From Diaphorobacter sp. HDW4B (GTDB taxonomy: Bacteria; Pseudomonadota; Gammaproteobacteria; Burkholderiales; Burkholderiaceae_C): a stretch of DNA of 64,000 nucleotides. Location: assembly GCF_011305535.1 (NCBI RefSeq), contig NZ_CP049905.1, forward strand, positions 1,808,001-1,872,000, given 5' to 3'. Of this stretch, positions 1 to 9,200 are shown in pieces. A program made the translations under genes and the position numbers. Under the pieces are notes generated by a model that saw nothing but the letters and a program-made list of their open reading frames with translations, was not told where the DNA came from and made no database searches. Numbering within the stretch: the first letter of the stretch is position 1; each line of letters starts with the position of its first letter.

Positions 1-310
1 GGGCGCGCTGTAATTGCTCTTCGGACGCAACAGGCTCGCGCTCGAGCAATGCATCGACGAAGGTCTGAGCAAGCGCATGGCGTGCGACCGCTGGCACTTG
101 AATCATGCGCCATGGTTGCACACGTCCATGGTCTGGCGCATGTGCGGCGGCGCTCAGAATCAACTCCAGTTGCTCCGCATCCGGCCCCGGTCCGGTCATG
201 TTCTTGGGGCGCACCGTGCGCCGTGTCTGCATCAGGCCCAGTGCCTGTTCGGCCGACACCTGCGGCGCAAGAAACGTGGAAAGAGTGGTGTTCAAAGAAT
301 CATGCAGCAT
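1..310 (-). CDS. nitroreductase family protein (partial, N-terminal part)
   Basis: Reading leftward from an ATG at 310, the frame stays open to the window edge and gives about 103 residues. They contain RRTVRPKNM followed by a stretch ending AHAPDHGRVQPWRMI. This is the FMN-binding amino end of the YdjA-like nitroreductase family: an Arg-rich FMN phosphate site, then the HAP-WR segment. The family uses NAD(P)H to reduce nitro compounds or quinones, and the substrate here is unknown. The gene follows nnrS on the same strand and is probably the last gene of the nitrate island. An in-frame ATG at 346 would overlap the end of nnrS, so the start is uncertain. The carboxyl end lies outside the window. 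Confidence 0.8.
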   Translation of the reverse strand, partial: MLHDSLNTTLSTFLAPQVSAEQALGLMQTRRTVRPKNMTGPGPDAEQLELILSAAAHAPDHGRVQPWRMIQVPAVARHALAQTFVDALLEREPVASEEQLQRA

Positions 311-329
311 GTCGCCAACCTCGCTTTCA

Positions 330-1619
330 TCATCCCGCCCGCCCATCGGGGCGCGGCTTTCCATACCAAGTACACAGTCGGCCGCCCCAGACGGTGACGA
401 CCACCGCCCACAGCAACGCAGCCAACGCGAGTGCATGCACCGCCCACCCACCGCCGAATGCCGCAACCACGCGCAGCACCACGGTCACCTGCAGCAGACA
501 GAACAATCCCCAGACCAGTTGGTCGGCATGCAGCATGCGCCCGCTGTGCCCGCACGACACGCGCGTCACCATCGCGAGCAGCAACGACCCGAGTGCGCCC
601 ATGGTGAAGGCATGCAGCACGGCGAGATCTCCACCGGCCACAGGTGCGAACAGCGACATCCACTGCACCGCACCCGCCAGAACGAAGGCAATGCCGATCC
701 ACGAAAAACCGATGTGCAGCATCACCAGCAAGCGGTTCTTGAGGCTTTGCACCAAGCCCCAGCGATACGCCAGCCACAGCAACGCAACACCTGCAATCAG
801 CTCCAGCGTGCCCGTCACAACCGCCCATGTGACCTGCACGAATGACGGCAACACCACCAGCGCCAACCACACATCGACCACCTTGAGCGCCATGCAGCCG
901 AGCAGCAGCCACAGCACCCAGAACGGCCTCCATGCGTCAATGAACGGCAGCGCGCTCGACGTGAAAAACGGAATCATGCGGTGAGCGACCACGACGTACA
1001 CCACACCCACAAATCCCCAGATGGCGCTGAGCACGAACGCACGGCTCAGATCGACGCGTCCGAACGCCACACTCAACGCAGCGCCGCCCAGACAGACGCA
1101 ACCGACCGCACAAGCGATGGCAATGGCCGTCGCGTGAATGCGATCTTCGAGGCGGCTTTTCAGCACCAGCCGCCAGTAGATGCTGCACATCCAGGTGAAG
1201 CCGATCCAGGCCACGAAGATGCCTGCCAGCGCCAGAATTTCCGCTGCCATCGACCCCAGCAGCCAGAGCATCCAACCCGTGGCCTGCAGCAGCAATGGAG
1301 GTGCAATCGCCTTCATCGTGGGCGCTTCCACGTGCAGCCATTTCGGGCCTGCGGTGAACAGAAATCCCGCGAAGAACAGCGGCAAAAATCCAAAGCACAT
1401 CACCACCGAATGCGTGAGCATGGCGGGCATGGCGTAGACGAGTGCAGACGATGCGAACAGGCTTCTGTCCATCTGCACCAGCGCCCACCAGATGCCCGAC
1501 GCCATGAGCACCAGCATCGCCAGAAAAAAGCTCAGCCGATGCGGCGCATGCGCGAGCAGGCTCACATGCCAGCGCGGATCGGGAACGGACTCGGTGCGGA
1601 CTCCAGACGGCTTGTGCAT
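330..1619 (-). CDS. nnrS: NnrS family membrane protein
   Basis: A 429-residue, very hydrophobic protein with about twelve predicted membrane segments and scattered His residues (for example near HSVVMCFG and HRMIPFF). This matches the NnrS family, haem- and copper-containing inner-membrane proteins that protect cells from nitric-oxide stress during nitrate and nitrite respiration. A GAGG ribosome site lies about seven bases before the ATG. It lies 9 bp downstream of the carbonic anhydrase gene in the leftward nar operon. That fits a role in handling NO made when nitrate reductase runs faster than nitrite is consumed. No nitrite or NO reductase gene is in the window. Confidence 0.88.
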   Translation of the reverse strand: MHKPSGVRTESVPDPRWHVSLLAHAPHRLSFFLAMLVLMASGIWWALVQMDRSLFASSALVYAMPAMLTHSVVMCFGFLPLFFAGFLFTAGPKWLHVEAPTMKAIAPPLLLQATGWMLWLLGSMAAEILALAGIFVAWIGFTWMCSIYWRLVLKSRLEDRIHATAIAIACAVGCVCLGGAALSVAFGRVDLSRAFVLSAIWGFVGVVYVVVAHRMIPFFTSSALPFIDAWRPFWVLWLLLGCMALKVVDVWLALVVLPSFVQVTWAVVTGTLELIAGVALLWLAYRWGLVQSLKNRLLVMLHIGFSWIGIAFVLAGAVQWMSLFAPVAGGDLAVLHAFTMGALGSLLLAMVTRVSCGHSGRMLHADQLVWGLFCLLQVTVVLRVVAAFGGGWAVHALALAALLWAVVVTVWGGRLCTWYGKPRPDGRAG

Positions 1620-1628
1620 GGCGTTGCC

Positions 1629-2303
1629 TCAGTGGCCTCCGATGGCTTCGTGCGCAAGCCGCTGGGTGTCGGGCCCTGTGCTGCTGCTCAATGCGATCGA
1701 TGCAGGCGTGAACGATCCATCGGTCACATCGAACACGTACACCTGCCCTTCCTCGATCACGTAATGCCAGCCATGCAGCGTGATGCGGCCATCCTCCACC
1801 GCGCGCTTGACCATCGGATAACCCATGAGCCGCTCCAGCTGCAGCACGACCGCGCGCTGCTCGGTGCGGCGCAGAGCTTCAGGCGTGGGCTGCACGGGCA
1901 GCACCGCGTCGCGGCCCAGATCGAGCCAGCGCTTGAGGTTCTGCGCCTCGGGCGAGATCTCTCCGTACATCGCCTTGATGCCGCCGCAGTGGCTGTGCCC
2001 GCAGACGACGATGCGGCTCACCTGCAGATTGAGCACCGCAAATTCGATGGCTGCAGCGGTGCCGTGGTGGCCCTGCGATCCATCGTAGGGCGGCACGAAC
2101 GCGCCCACATTGCGCACAAGAAAGAGTTCGCCCGGCCCTGCACCCGTCAGCAGATAGGGAACAAGTCGCGAATCCGAGCAGCCGATGAACAGCGTGTTCG
2201 GATGCTGCCCCTCGTCCACAAGCGACTGAAACTGCTCGCGATAGTGCGGAAACGCATCGCTGTGAAAGCAGCGCAGTCGCTGCAACAGATCGTCGTCAGG
2301 CAT
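1629..2303 (-). CDS. beta-class carbonic anhydrase
   Basis: A 224-residue protein with the complete beta-carbonic anhydrase signature. The zinc ligands are Cys42 (in GCSDSR), His103 and Cys106 (in GHSHCGG), and the Asp44-Arg46 dyad is present. It interconverts CO2 and bicarbonate in the cytoplasm. The ATG at 2303 was chosen over an upstream TTG at 2324 because AAGGA lies seven bases before it. The gene sits between the parvulin-type isomerase and nnrS and is almost certainly co-transcribed with narGHJI. Why a nitrate respiration operon carries a carbonic anhydrase is not clear; pH or bicarbonate balance is a guess. Confidence 0.9.
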   Translation of the reverse strand: MPDDDLLQRLRCFHSDAFPHYREQFQSLVDEGQHPNTLFIGCSDSRLVPYLLTGAGPGELFLVRNVGAFVPPYDGSQGHHGTAAAIEFAVLNLQVSRIVVCGHSHCGGIKAMYGEISPEAQNLKRWLDLGRDAVLPVQPTPEALRRTEQRAVVLQLERLMGYPMVKRAVEDGRITLHGWHYVIEEGQVYVFDVTDGSFTPASIALSSSTGPDTQRLAHEAIGGH

Positions 2304-2330
2304 ATGCTCTTCCTTGGCTTTCAATTTCAG

Positions 2331-3188
2331 CTACTGAACCAGTGGCGAATCCGCCGTGTCGATGTCCACGCCATCGAGCTGCGCCTGGCCTGCCAGCACT
2401 TGCAGATACTGGCGCACGGCATTGGTCCACGCCTGTTGCTGCAATGCGCGCACCACACCTGCGCGCGCCTGTTCGTAAGCCACGGGCTGACCGCTCTTGC
2501 GCTCCAGCACCTCGACCACATGCAGCCCAAAGCGGCTGTGCACAAGGCGCGAGAGCACGCCGACTTCCGCCGACAAAAAAACTTCCTTCGCGAACTCGGG
2601 CGCGCAGTCTTCACGCGACAGCCAACCCAGTTCACCGCCTTCGCGACCGCTTGGGCAGTTCGACAGCTCGCGCGCCACGTCGCCAAAGCGTGCAGCGTCC
2701 TGCGTGCCTGCCACGCGCAGCTCCAGCAAACAAGCCTCGGCGCGCTTGCGCAGCGCGCTCACGTCCACGCCTTGCGTCACCGCGAACAGCACATGACGCA
2801 GTCGCACCTGCTCGTTGAGCAGCATCGGATGCGCCGCGTAGTAGCGCTCGCAAGCTTCCTCGGTGGGATCGGGCAACTGCAGATCGTTGTCCAGCAGTTG
2901 ATCGATGGCCTTCTCCGCCGCCTGGCTGATCGCGCCTTGCACGGCGGGTTGATCGGACAGGCTCAGCAGACCCTTGAACTGCGCCTGCTGACGCAGCAGC
3001 TCGGTGCATGCGCGCTGGCGCAGCGTTTCGGTGTCGGGCGACTCTTCGGACGAATGCAGCGGCACGCCGTTGACGCGTGCGACCGGAAGATTGGGCACAA
3101 CGATGTCGTCGGCCTGCGAACGCATGGAGCCGCAACCACCACCACCGCCGCCGGAACTGCAGGTGCAGACATGATGTTCATGTGACAT
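2331..3188 (-). CDS. parvulin-type peptidyl-prolyl isomerase (NifM-like) of the nar operon
   Basis: 285 residues. The amino end is odd: a short Cys/Gly-rich run (HHVCTCSSGGGGGG) without a normal signal peptide. It is followed by a helical region and a PpiC rotamase domain at about residues 125-235, with RLRHVLFAV, SGREGGELGWL and FGLHVVEVLE, the usual parvulin blocks. NifM-like isomerases directly after narI are known from other denitrifiers such as Pseudomonas aeruginosa, where they are thought to help mature the nitrate reductase. Here the gene starts 18 bp after narI with AAGGGA before the ATG. The Gly/Cys amino end could bind metal, which is only an inference. Confidence 0.87.
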   Translation of the reverse strand: MSHEHHVCTCSSGGGGGGCGSMRSQADDIVVPNLPVARVNGVPLHSSEESPDTETLRQRACTELLRQQAQFKGLLSLSDQPAVQGAISQAAEKAIDQLLDNDLQLPDPTEEACERYYAAHPMLLNEQVRLRHVLFAVTQGVDVSALRKRAEACLLELRVAGTQDAARFGDVARELSNCPSGREGGELGWLSREDCAPEFAKEVFLSAEVGVLSRLVHSRFGLHVVEVLERKSGQPVAYEQARAGVVRALQQQAWTNAVRQYLQVLAGQAQLDGVDIDTADSPLVQ

Positions 3189-3206
3189 GATTTTTCCCTT
3201 CCGATT

Positions 3207-3944
3207 TCAAGCAGCGTTGTTGCGATGCGCTGGGTTGTTGTTTCCAGCAGGCACATTCAGGCGACGTGCACGCACCACCTGATAAGGGCGGCGCAGATAC
3301 GCGACGGTCGCGAAACCACTCCACACATGCACCAGACGCGTGAACGGGAAGATCAGGAACAGGCTCATGCCGAGGAACATGTGTGCCTTGAACACCCAGC
3401 TTGCATCTGCCAGCAGCTCCACGCCGCCCGAACGGAAGGTGACCAGACGCTGCGCCCATTCGGCCAGCTTCATCATCATTCCACCATCCAGGTGCTGTGC
3501 GGAAAGAGGAATCGTCGCCAGACCCAGTGCCAGTTGAATCCACAGCAGAACCAGCAGCATGATGTCGCTGGGTTTGGAGGTGACGCGGATGCGTTCGTCG
3601 CCCAGACGGCGAATCAGCAGCAGCGTGACGCCGATGAAGGCGAGCAGGCCAGCGACGCCGCCGCTCACCATCGCCATCAGTTGCTTGTGGCCCGCGCTGA
3701 TGAAGCCTTCATACAGAAAGTGCGGCGTGAGCATGCCGAACGAATGGCCGAAGAACAGGAACAGCACGCCCACGTGAAAGAGGTTGCTGCCCCAGCGCAG
3801 GCTGCCCTTGCGCAGCAGTTGCGACGAATCGGTCTTCCATGTGTACTGGTCGCGGTCGAAGCGCATCCAGCTGCCGATGAAGAACACTGCCAGACAGACA
3901 TACGGATAGATGCCGAACAAAAGGGTGTTGAGCCAGGCGTTCAT
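3207..3944 (-). CDS. narI: respiratory nitrate reductase gamma subunit (cytochrome b)
   Basis: 245 residues with five membrane helices. It has the haem-ligand histidines expected of NarI: the GHSFGML and LFHVG region for one side, and FKAHMFLG with RLVHVWSG for the other. NarI takes electrons from quinol through two b haems and passes them to the iron-sulfur subunit NarH. The ATG overlaps the narJ stop (ATGA), so the two are translationally coupled. Length and topology are normal for the family. Confidence 0.97.
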   Translation of the reverse strand: MNAWLNTLLFGIYPYVCLAVFFIGSWMRFDRDQYTWKTDSSQLLRKGSLRWGSNLFHVGVLFLFFGHSFGMLTPHFLYEGFISAGHKQLMAMVSGGVAGLLAFIGVTLLLIRRLGDERIRVTSKPSDIMLLVLLWIQLALGLATIPLSAQHLDGGMMMKLAEWAQRLVTFRSGGVELLADASWVFKAHMFLGMSLFLIFPFTRLVHVWSGFATVAYLRRPYQVVRARRLNVPAGNNNPAHRNNAA

Positions 3945-4642
3945 GCTGAGACTCCTTGTGATTGATTCGAAATTTCCGACTTGCGCACAAAGTGCATGGG
4001 CTGCGCCGCGCCGGGTTTGGCCTGGCCTTGCGTGCTGCAGCCGATGAAGGCTTCGGGCTCCATCCAGGCTTCATCCATGTCGGGCTCGGGGTCGATGGCG
4101 ACGGCATGTGCCTTCGCTCCCGCCAGCTCCAGCACGGCAGCGAGCACGCAGGCGTAAGGGCTGTCCTTGTGCACCAGCGCCGAGAAGATGGCGTTGAGGA
4201 TTTCCACCATCTCGCCCAGAAATTCCTGCGCGATGTTGGGCGGCTGTGTCGATGCGAACTCCAGCACCACTGGAAGGTGGTCGGGCAGCTCGTTCGCATC
4301 GAACATCAGCCCGGCCTTTTCGTAGGTCTGCTGCAGATCGACGAGCGCCGGACCGCGATCACGCGAGTCGCCGTGGATGTGCTCGAACAGATGCAACGAG
4401 GTCTTGTGTCCGCGGTCGAACAGATCGACATAGCGCGCCTGCGCCTCCCATTCACCCAAGGTGTTGAGGTGCTGACCAAACTGCGCGATCTCGTCGATGC
4501 GCGCGCGGGGCAATGCGCCTTCCATGCGCAGCGCGTCGATCATCGGGGCGAGATCGGCGAACAACTGCGCGTCCGGATAACCCAGCAGCCGCGAGAGCAC
4601 GCGCAGCGTGTAGCGCACATGCGTTGGAGTGGTCTTGAACAT
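3941..4642 (-). CDS. narJ: nitrate reductase molybdenum cofactor assembly chaperone
   Basis: 233 residues. It carries the NarJ/TorD-type features: an amino-terminal helical part with LLGYPDAQLF, then the motif YVDLFDRGHKTSLHLFEHIHGDSRDRG, typical of NarJ. It is a private chaperone that binds NarG so that the molybdenum cofactor and the FS0 cluster are inserted before membrane docking. It lies 32 bp downstream of narH and overlaps narI by four bases. Confidence 0.97.
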   Translation of the reverse strand: MFKTTPTHVRYTLRVLSRLLGYPDAQLFADLAPMIDALRMEGALPRARIDEIAQFGQHLNTLGEWEAQARYVDLFDRGHKTSLHLFEHIHGDSRDRGPALVDLQQTYEKAGLMFDANELPDHLPVVLEFASTQPPNIAQEFLGEMVEILNAIFSALVHKDSPYACVLAAVLELAGAKAHAVAIDPEPDMDEAWMEPEAFIGCSTQGQAKPGAAQPMHFVRKSEISNQSQGVSA

Positions 4643-4674
4643 GGTGCTTGCTTCCTTTCTTCTTGTTATCGACT

Positions 4675-6198
4675 TCAGACGTTGGCCTTGATCGGAATGG
4701 TGCGTTGCTTCTTGCCGCCGAACATGCTGACTTCGGATGCGCCATCCGAGCAGCCATTGCCGAACGAGAAGCCGCAGCCGCCGCGCAGATCGAACGTGTT
4801 TTCCGCGTATTCACGGTGCGCCGACGGAATCACGAAGCGGTCTTCGTAGTTCGCAATCGCCATCACGTGGTACATGTCTTCCACCTCGTGTTGCGTGATT
4901 CCGACCTGGTTGAGCACGTTGATGTTCTCGATACCGTCGACATGCTTGGTGCGCTGATACGTGCGCATCGCCAGCATGCGTTCGAGTGCGCGCACGACAG
5001 GCATGCGTTCGCCAGCGGTCAGCAGGTTGGCGAGGTACTGCACGGGAATGCGCAGTTGCGACACATCGGGGATCTCGCCATTCGCACTGAGCTGGCCTGC
5101 GTTGGCCGCAGCAGTGATCGGCGAGAGTGGCGGCACGTACCACACCATCGGCAGCGTGCGGTATTCGGGGTGCAGCGGCAGCGCCACCTTCCACTCGACA
5201 GCCATCTTGTAGACGGGGCTCTTGCGCGCGGCTTCCATCCAGTCGTCGGGAATGCCATCGATGCGCGCCTGCGCGATGACTTCGGGATCGTTCGGATCGA
5301 GGAAGATGCCCATCTGCGCTTCGTACAGATCCTTGTCCTTCTCGACGCTCGCGGCTTCTGCGATGCGGTCGGCGTCGTACAGCATCACGCCGAGATAGCG
5401 GATGCGACCCACGCAGGTTTCGGAGCACACCGTGGGCTGTCCCGCTTCGATGCGCGGATAGCAGAAGATGCACTTCTCGGCCTTGCCGCTTTGCCAGTTG
5501 TAGTAGATCTTCTTGTACGGGCAGCCTGACACGCACATGCGCCAGCCGCGGCACTTGTCCTGGTCGATCAGCACGATGCCGTCTTCCTCGCGCTTGTAGA
5601 TCGAGCCGCTCGGGCACGATGCCACGCACGCCGGATTCAGACAGTGCTCGCACAGGCGCGGCAGGTACATCATGAAGGTGTTCTCGAACTGGCCGTAGAT
5701 GTCCTTCTGCACATGTTCGAAGTTCACATCCTTGCTGCGCTTGGAGAATTCACCGCCCAGAATTTCTTCCCAGTTCGGGCCCCACTCGATCTTCTCCATG
5801 CGCTGACCGGTGATCAGGCTGCGTGGGCGCGCGGTGGGCGCGGCCTTGCTTTCCTTGGCCGATTGCAGATGGTCGTAGTCGTAGGTGAACGGCTCGTAGT
5901 AGTCGTCGATCTGCGGCAGATTGGGATTGGCGAAGATGCGCATGAGCAGCTTCCACTTGCCGCCCTGACGCGGTGCGATGGAGCCGTCCGCATGGCGCGT
6001 CCAGCCGCCGTTCCACTTGTCCTGGTTCTCCCATTCCTTGGGGTAGCCGATGCCGGGCTTGGTCTCCACGTTGTTGAACCATGCGTACTCCATGCCGGAG
6101 CGGCTGGTCCACACGTTCTTGCAGGTGACGGAGCAGGTATGGCAACCGATGCACTTGTCCAGGTTCAGCACCATTCCGATTTGCGCGCGTACTTTCAT
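4675..6198 (-). CDS. narH: respiratory nitrate reductase beta subunit
   Basis: 507 residues from the ATG at 6198, which has AGGAG upstream and starts MKVRAQIGMVLNLDKC like other NarH proteins; a longer frame to 6264 would run into narG. Four Cys clusters are visible: CIGCHTCSVTC near the amino end, CEHCLNPACVASC, then CRGWRMCVSGC, where Trp takes a Cys place as in the 3Fe-4S cluster, and CIFC...CSETC. NarH relays electrons from NarI haems to NarG at the cytoplasmic face of the membrane. Confidence 0.97.
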   Translation of the reverse strand: MKVRAQIGMVLNLDKCIGCHTCSVTCKNVWTSRSGMEYAWFNNVETKPGIGYPKEWENQDKWNGGWTRHADGSIAPRQGGKWKLLMRIFANPNLPQIDDYYEPFTYDYDHLQSAKESKAAPTARPRSLITGQRMEKIEWGPNWEEILGGEFSKRSKDVNFEHVQKDIYGQFENTFMMYLPRLCEHCLNPACVASCPSGSIYKREEDGIVLIDQDKCRGWRMCVSGCPYKKIYYNWQSGKAEKCIFCYPRIEAGQPTVCSETCVGRIRYLGVMLYDADRIAEAASVEKDKDLYEAQMGIFLDPNDPEVIAQARIDGIPDDWMEAARKSPVYKMAVEWKVALPLHPEYRTLPMVWYVPPLSPITAAANAGQLSANGEIPDVSQLRIPVQYLANLLTAGERMPVVRALERMLAMRTYQRTKHVDGIENINVLNQVGITQHEVEDMYHVMAIANYEDRFVIPSAHREYAENTFDLRGGCGFSFGNGCSDGASEVSMFGGKKQRTIPIKANV

Positions 6199-6221
6199 CG
6201 TGATTCTCCTTGTGCAGTCGC

Positions 6222-9200
6222 TCAGGCGTGCGTGGGGTTGTTCTTGTGTTCTTCGTCGAGCCAATCGACGCGGCGCATCTTGCGCACCAGCACGAACTCA
6301 TCGCGGTTGGTGCCGATGGTTCCGTAGTAGTTGAAGCCGTAGCTGTACTGCGCGTAGCCGCCGATCATGTGGGTGGGCTTGAGCACGATCCGCGTGACGG
6401 AGTTGTGGATGCCGCCACGTGTTCCGGTGATCTCCGAGCCCGGCGTGTTGATGATCTTTTCCTGTGCGTGGTACATCATCACCATGCCCTGGTTCACGCG
6501 CTGGCTGACCACCGCACGTGCTGCAATCGCACCGTTGGTGTTGAAGAGTTCGACCCAGTCGTTGTCCTCGATGCCTGCGCGCTTGGCGTCGTCCTCGCTC
6601 AGCCAGACGACCGGTCCGCCACGGTTGAGCGTGAGCATGTGCAGGTTGTCGCTGTACGTGCTGTGGATGCCCCATTTCTGGTGCGGCGTGATGAAGTTCA
6701 GCGCAATCTCGGGATTGCCGTTGGGCTTCTTGCCTTCCACTTCATGCAGCGTCTTCAGGTGCACGGGCGGACGGTAGCTGACGAAGCCTTCACCGAAATC
6801 ACGCATCCACGGATGGTCCTGATAGAACTGTTGGCGACCGGTGAGCGTGCGCCATGGAATCAGCTCATGCACATTGGTGTAGCCCGCGTTGTAGCTGACC
6901 TTTTCACTCTCCAGACCCGACCATGTAGGCGAGCTGATGATCTTGCGCGGCTGTGCCTGAATATCGCGAAAGCGAATCTTCTCGTCCTCGCGATGCAGCG
7001 CCAGATGCACGTGATCCAGACCCGTCTGCTTGCCCAGCGCTTCCCATGCCTTGCAGGCCACATGGCCGTTGGTTTCGGGCGCGAGCATCATCACGACTTC
7101 GGTCGCGTCGATGTCGCTCACGATGCGCGGCATGCCCTTGGTCACGCCTTCTTCGCGCACACGGCCGTTCAAGTCACCCAACTGCGCCACCTCGGTCTCG
7201 GTGTTCCAGCCGATGCCCTTGCCGCCGTTGCCGACCTTCTCCATCAACGGGCCCAGTGCGGTGAAACGCTTGTAGACATTCGGGTAGTCGCGCTCGACCA
7301 CGCTGATTTGCGGAGCCGTCTTGCCGGGAATGAGATCGCACTCGCCGCGCTTCCAGTCCTTCACGCCGAAAGGCTGCGCGAGCTCGGCTGCCGTGTCGTG
7401 CATGATCGGAGTGAGCACCACTTCCTTTTCCACGCCGAGGTGGCCGACGCACAGCTCGCTGAAGGTCTTGGCGAAACCCTTGTAGATTTCCCAGTCGCTG
7501 CGCGCCTGCCATGCGGGGTCCACGGCTGCGGACAGCGGATGGATGAACGGGTGCATGTCGCTGGTGTTGAGGTCGTTCTTCTCGTACCACGTGGCAGTCG
7601 GCAGAACGATGTCGGAATACAGACAGGTCGTGCTCATGCGGAAGTCCAGCGTGACCAGCAGGTCGAGCTTGCCTTCCGGCCCGTTGGCGTGCCAATGCAC
7701 CTCTTCAGGCTTGGCTTCTTCGGGGCCCAGGTCCTTGCCCTGCACGCCGTGCGTGGTGCCCAGCAGATGCTTGAGGAAGTACTCGTGGCCCTTGCCCGAC
7801 GAGCCCAGAATGTTGGAGCGCCACACGAACATGTTGCGTGGCCAGTTGGCGGGATGATCCGGGTCTTCGCAGCTCATGGTGAGCGATCCGCTCTTGAGCG
7901 AGTTCACCACGTAGTCCTTGGCATCGACGTTGGCGGCCTGCGCATCGCGCACCACCTGCAGCGGATTGGTCTTGAGCTGCGGCGCGCTGGGCAGCCAGCC
8001 CATGCGCTCGGCGCGCACGTTGTAGTCGATCATCGAGCCGCTGTAGTCGCGCTTGTCGGCCAGTGGCGAGAGCACTTCTTCCACGCCCAGCTTTTCATAA
8101 CGCCACTGATCGGTGTGCGCGTAGAAGAAGCTGGTGGAGTTCTGCTGGCGTGGTGGACGCATCCAGTCGAGCGCGAACGCCAGCGCGGTCCAACCGGTCT
8201 GTGGTCGCAGCTTTTCCTGACCCACGTAATGCGCCCAGCCACCGCCACTTTGCCCGATGCAGCCGCACAGCATCAGCATGTTGATGATGCCGCGGTAGTT
8301 CATGTCGCAGTGGTACCAGTGGTTCATCGCAGCGCCGATGATGACCATCGACTTTCCGTGCGTCTTGTCGGCGTTGTCGGCAAATTCGCGTGCGGTCGTG
8401 ATGACCTGATCGCGCGGCACGCCGGTGATCTGCTCCTGCCATGCGGGCGTGTAAGGCACGTTGTCGTCGTAGCTTGTGGCTGGTCCCTCGCCTTCCAGAC
8501 CGCGATGGATGCCGTAGTTGGCGGCCAGCAAGTCGAACACGGTGGCAACCGCCACACGGCCTTGCAGACCATCGCCCGACAGCTGCATGTGCGAGACCGG
8601 CACGCGGCGCACGAGCACGTCACCGTCCTGCTCGTTGTGCTTGAAGTTCGGAGACTCCACGCCGCCGAAGTATGGAAACGCCACGTCGGCAACCGAGTGC
8701 TGAACGCTTGCGTCTTCCATCACCGACAGCTTGAGATTCACCTCGCTGCCGCCCGCTTCCTTGGTTTCCAGATTCCACAGGCCCTGGTCTTCACGGCCTT
8801 CAGCACCCCAGCGGAAACCGATGGAGCCGTTGGGCACCACCACGCGGCCGTCCTGCTCGAAGGCCACGGTCTTCCAATCAGGATGGTTGTCCTGACCGAG
8901 CTTGCTGTCGAAGTCGCTTGCACGCACATAGCGATCGGGCACCAGCGCGGTGCGGCCATCGGGCAGCTTCTTTTCCTTGAGCGCGACGAGCAGCGGCAGG
9001 TCGGTGTAGCGACGTGCGTAGGCGTCGAAATACTCACTCTTCTTGTCGAAGTAAAACTCCTTGAGGATCACGTGACCCATCGCCATCGCGACGGCAGCGT
9101 CCGTGCCCTGCTGCGGGTGCATCCACAGATCGGCGAGCTTGGCGACTTCGGAATAGTCGGGCGTGACGGCCACAACCTTCGCTCCCTTGTAGCGCACTTC

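Noticed and set aside
981-3185. 734-codon open frame on the plus strand
   Set aside because: It is antisense to nnrS, carbonic anhydrase and the isomerase, all with clear family motifs; it reflects high-GC codon structure.
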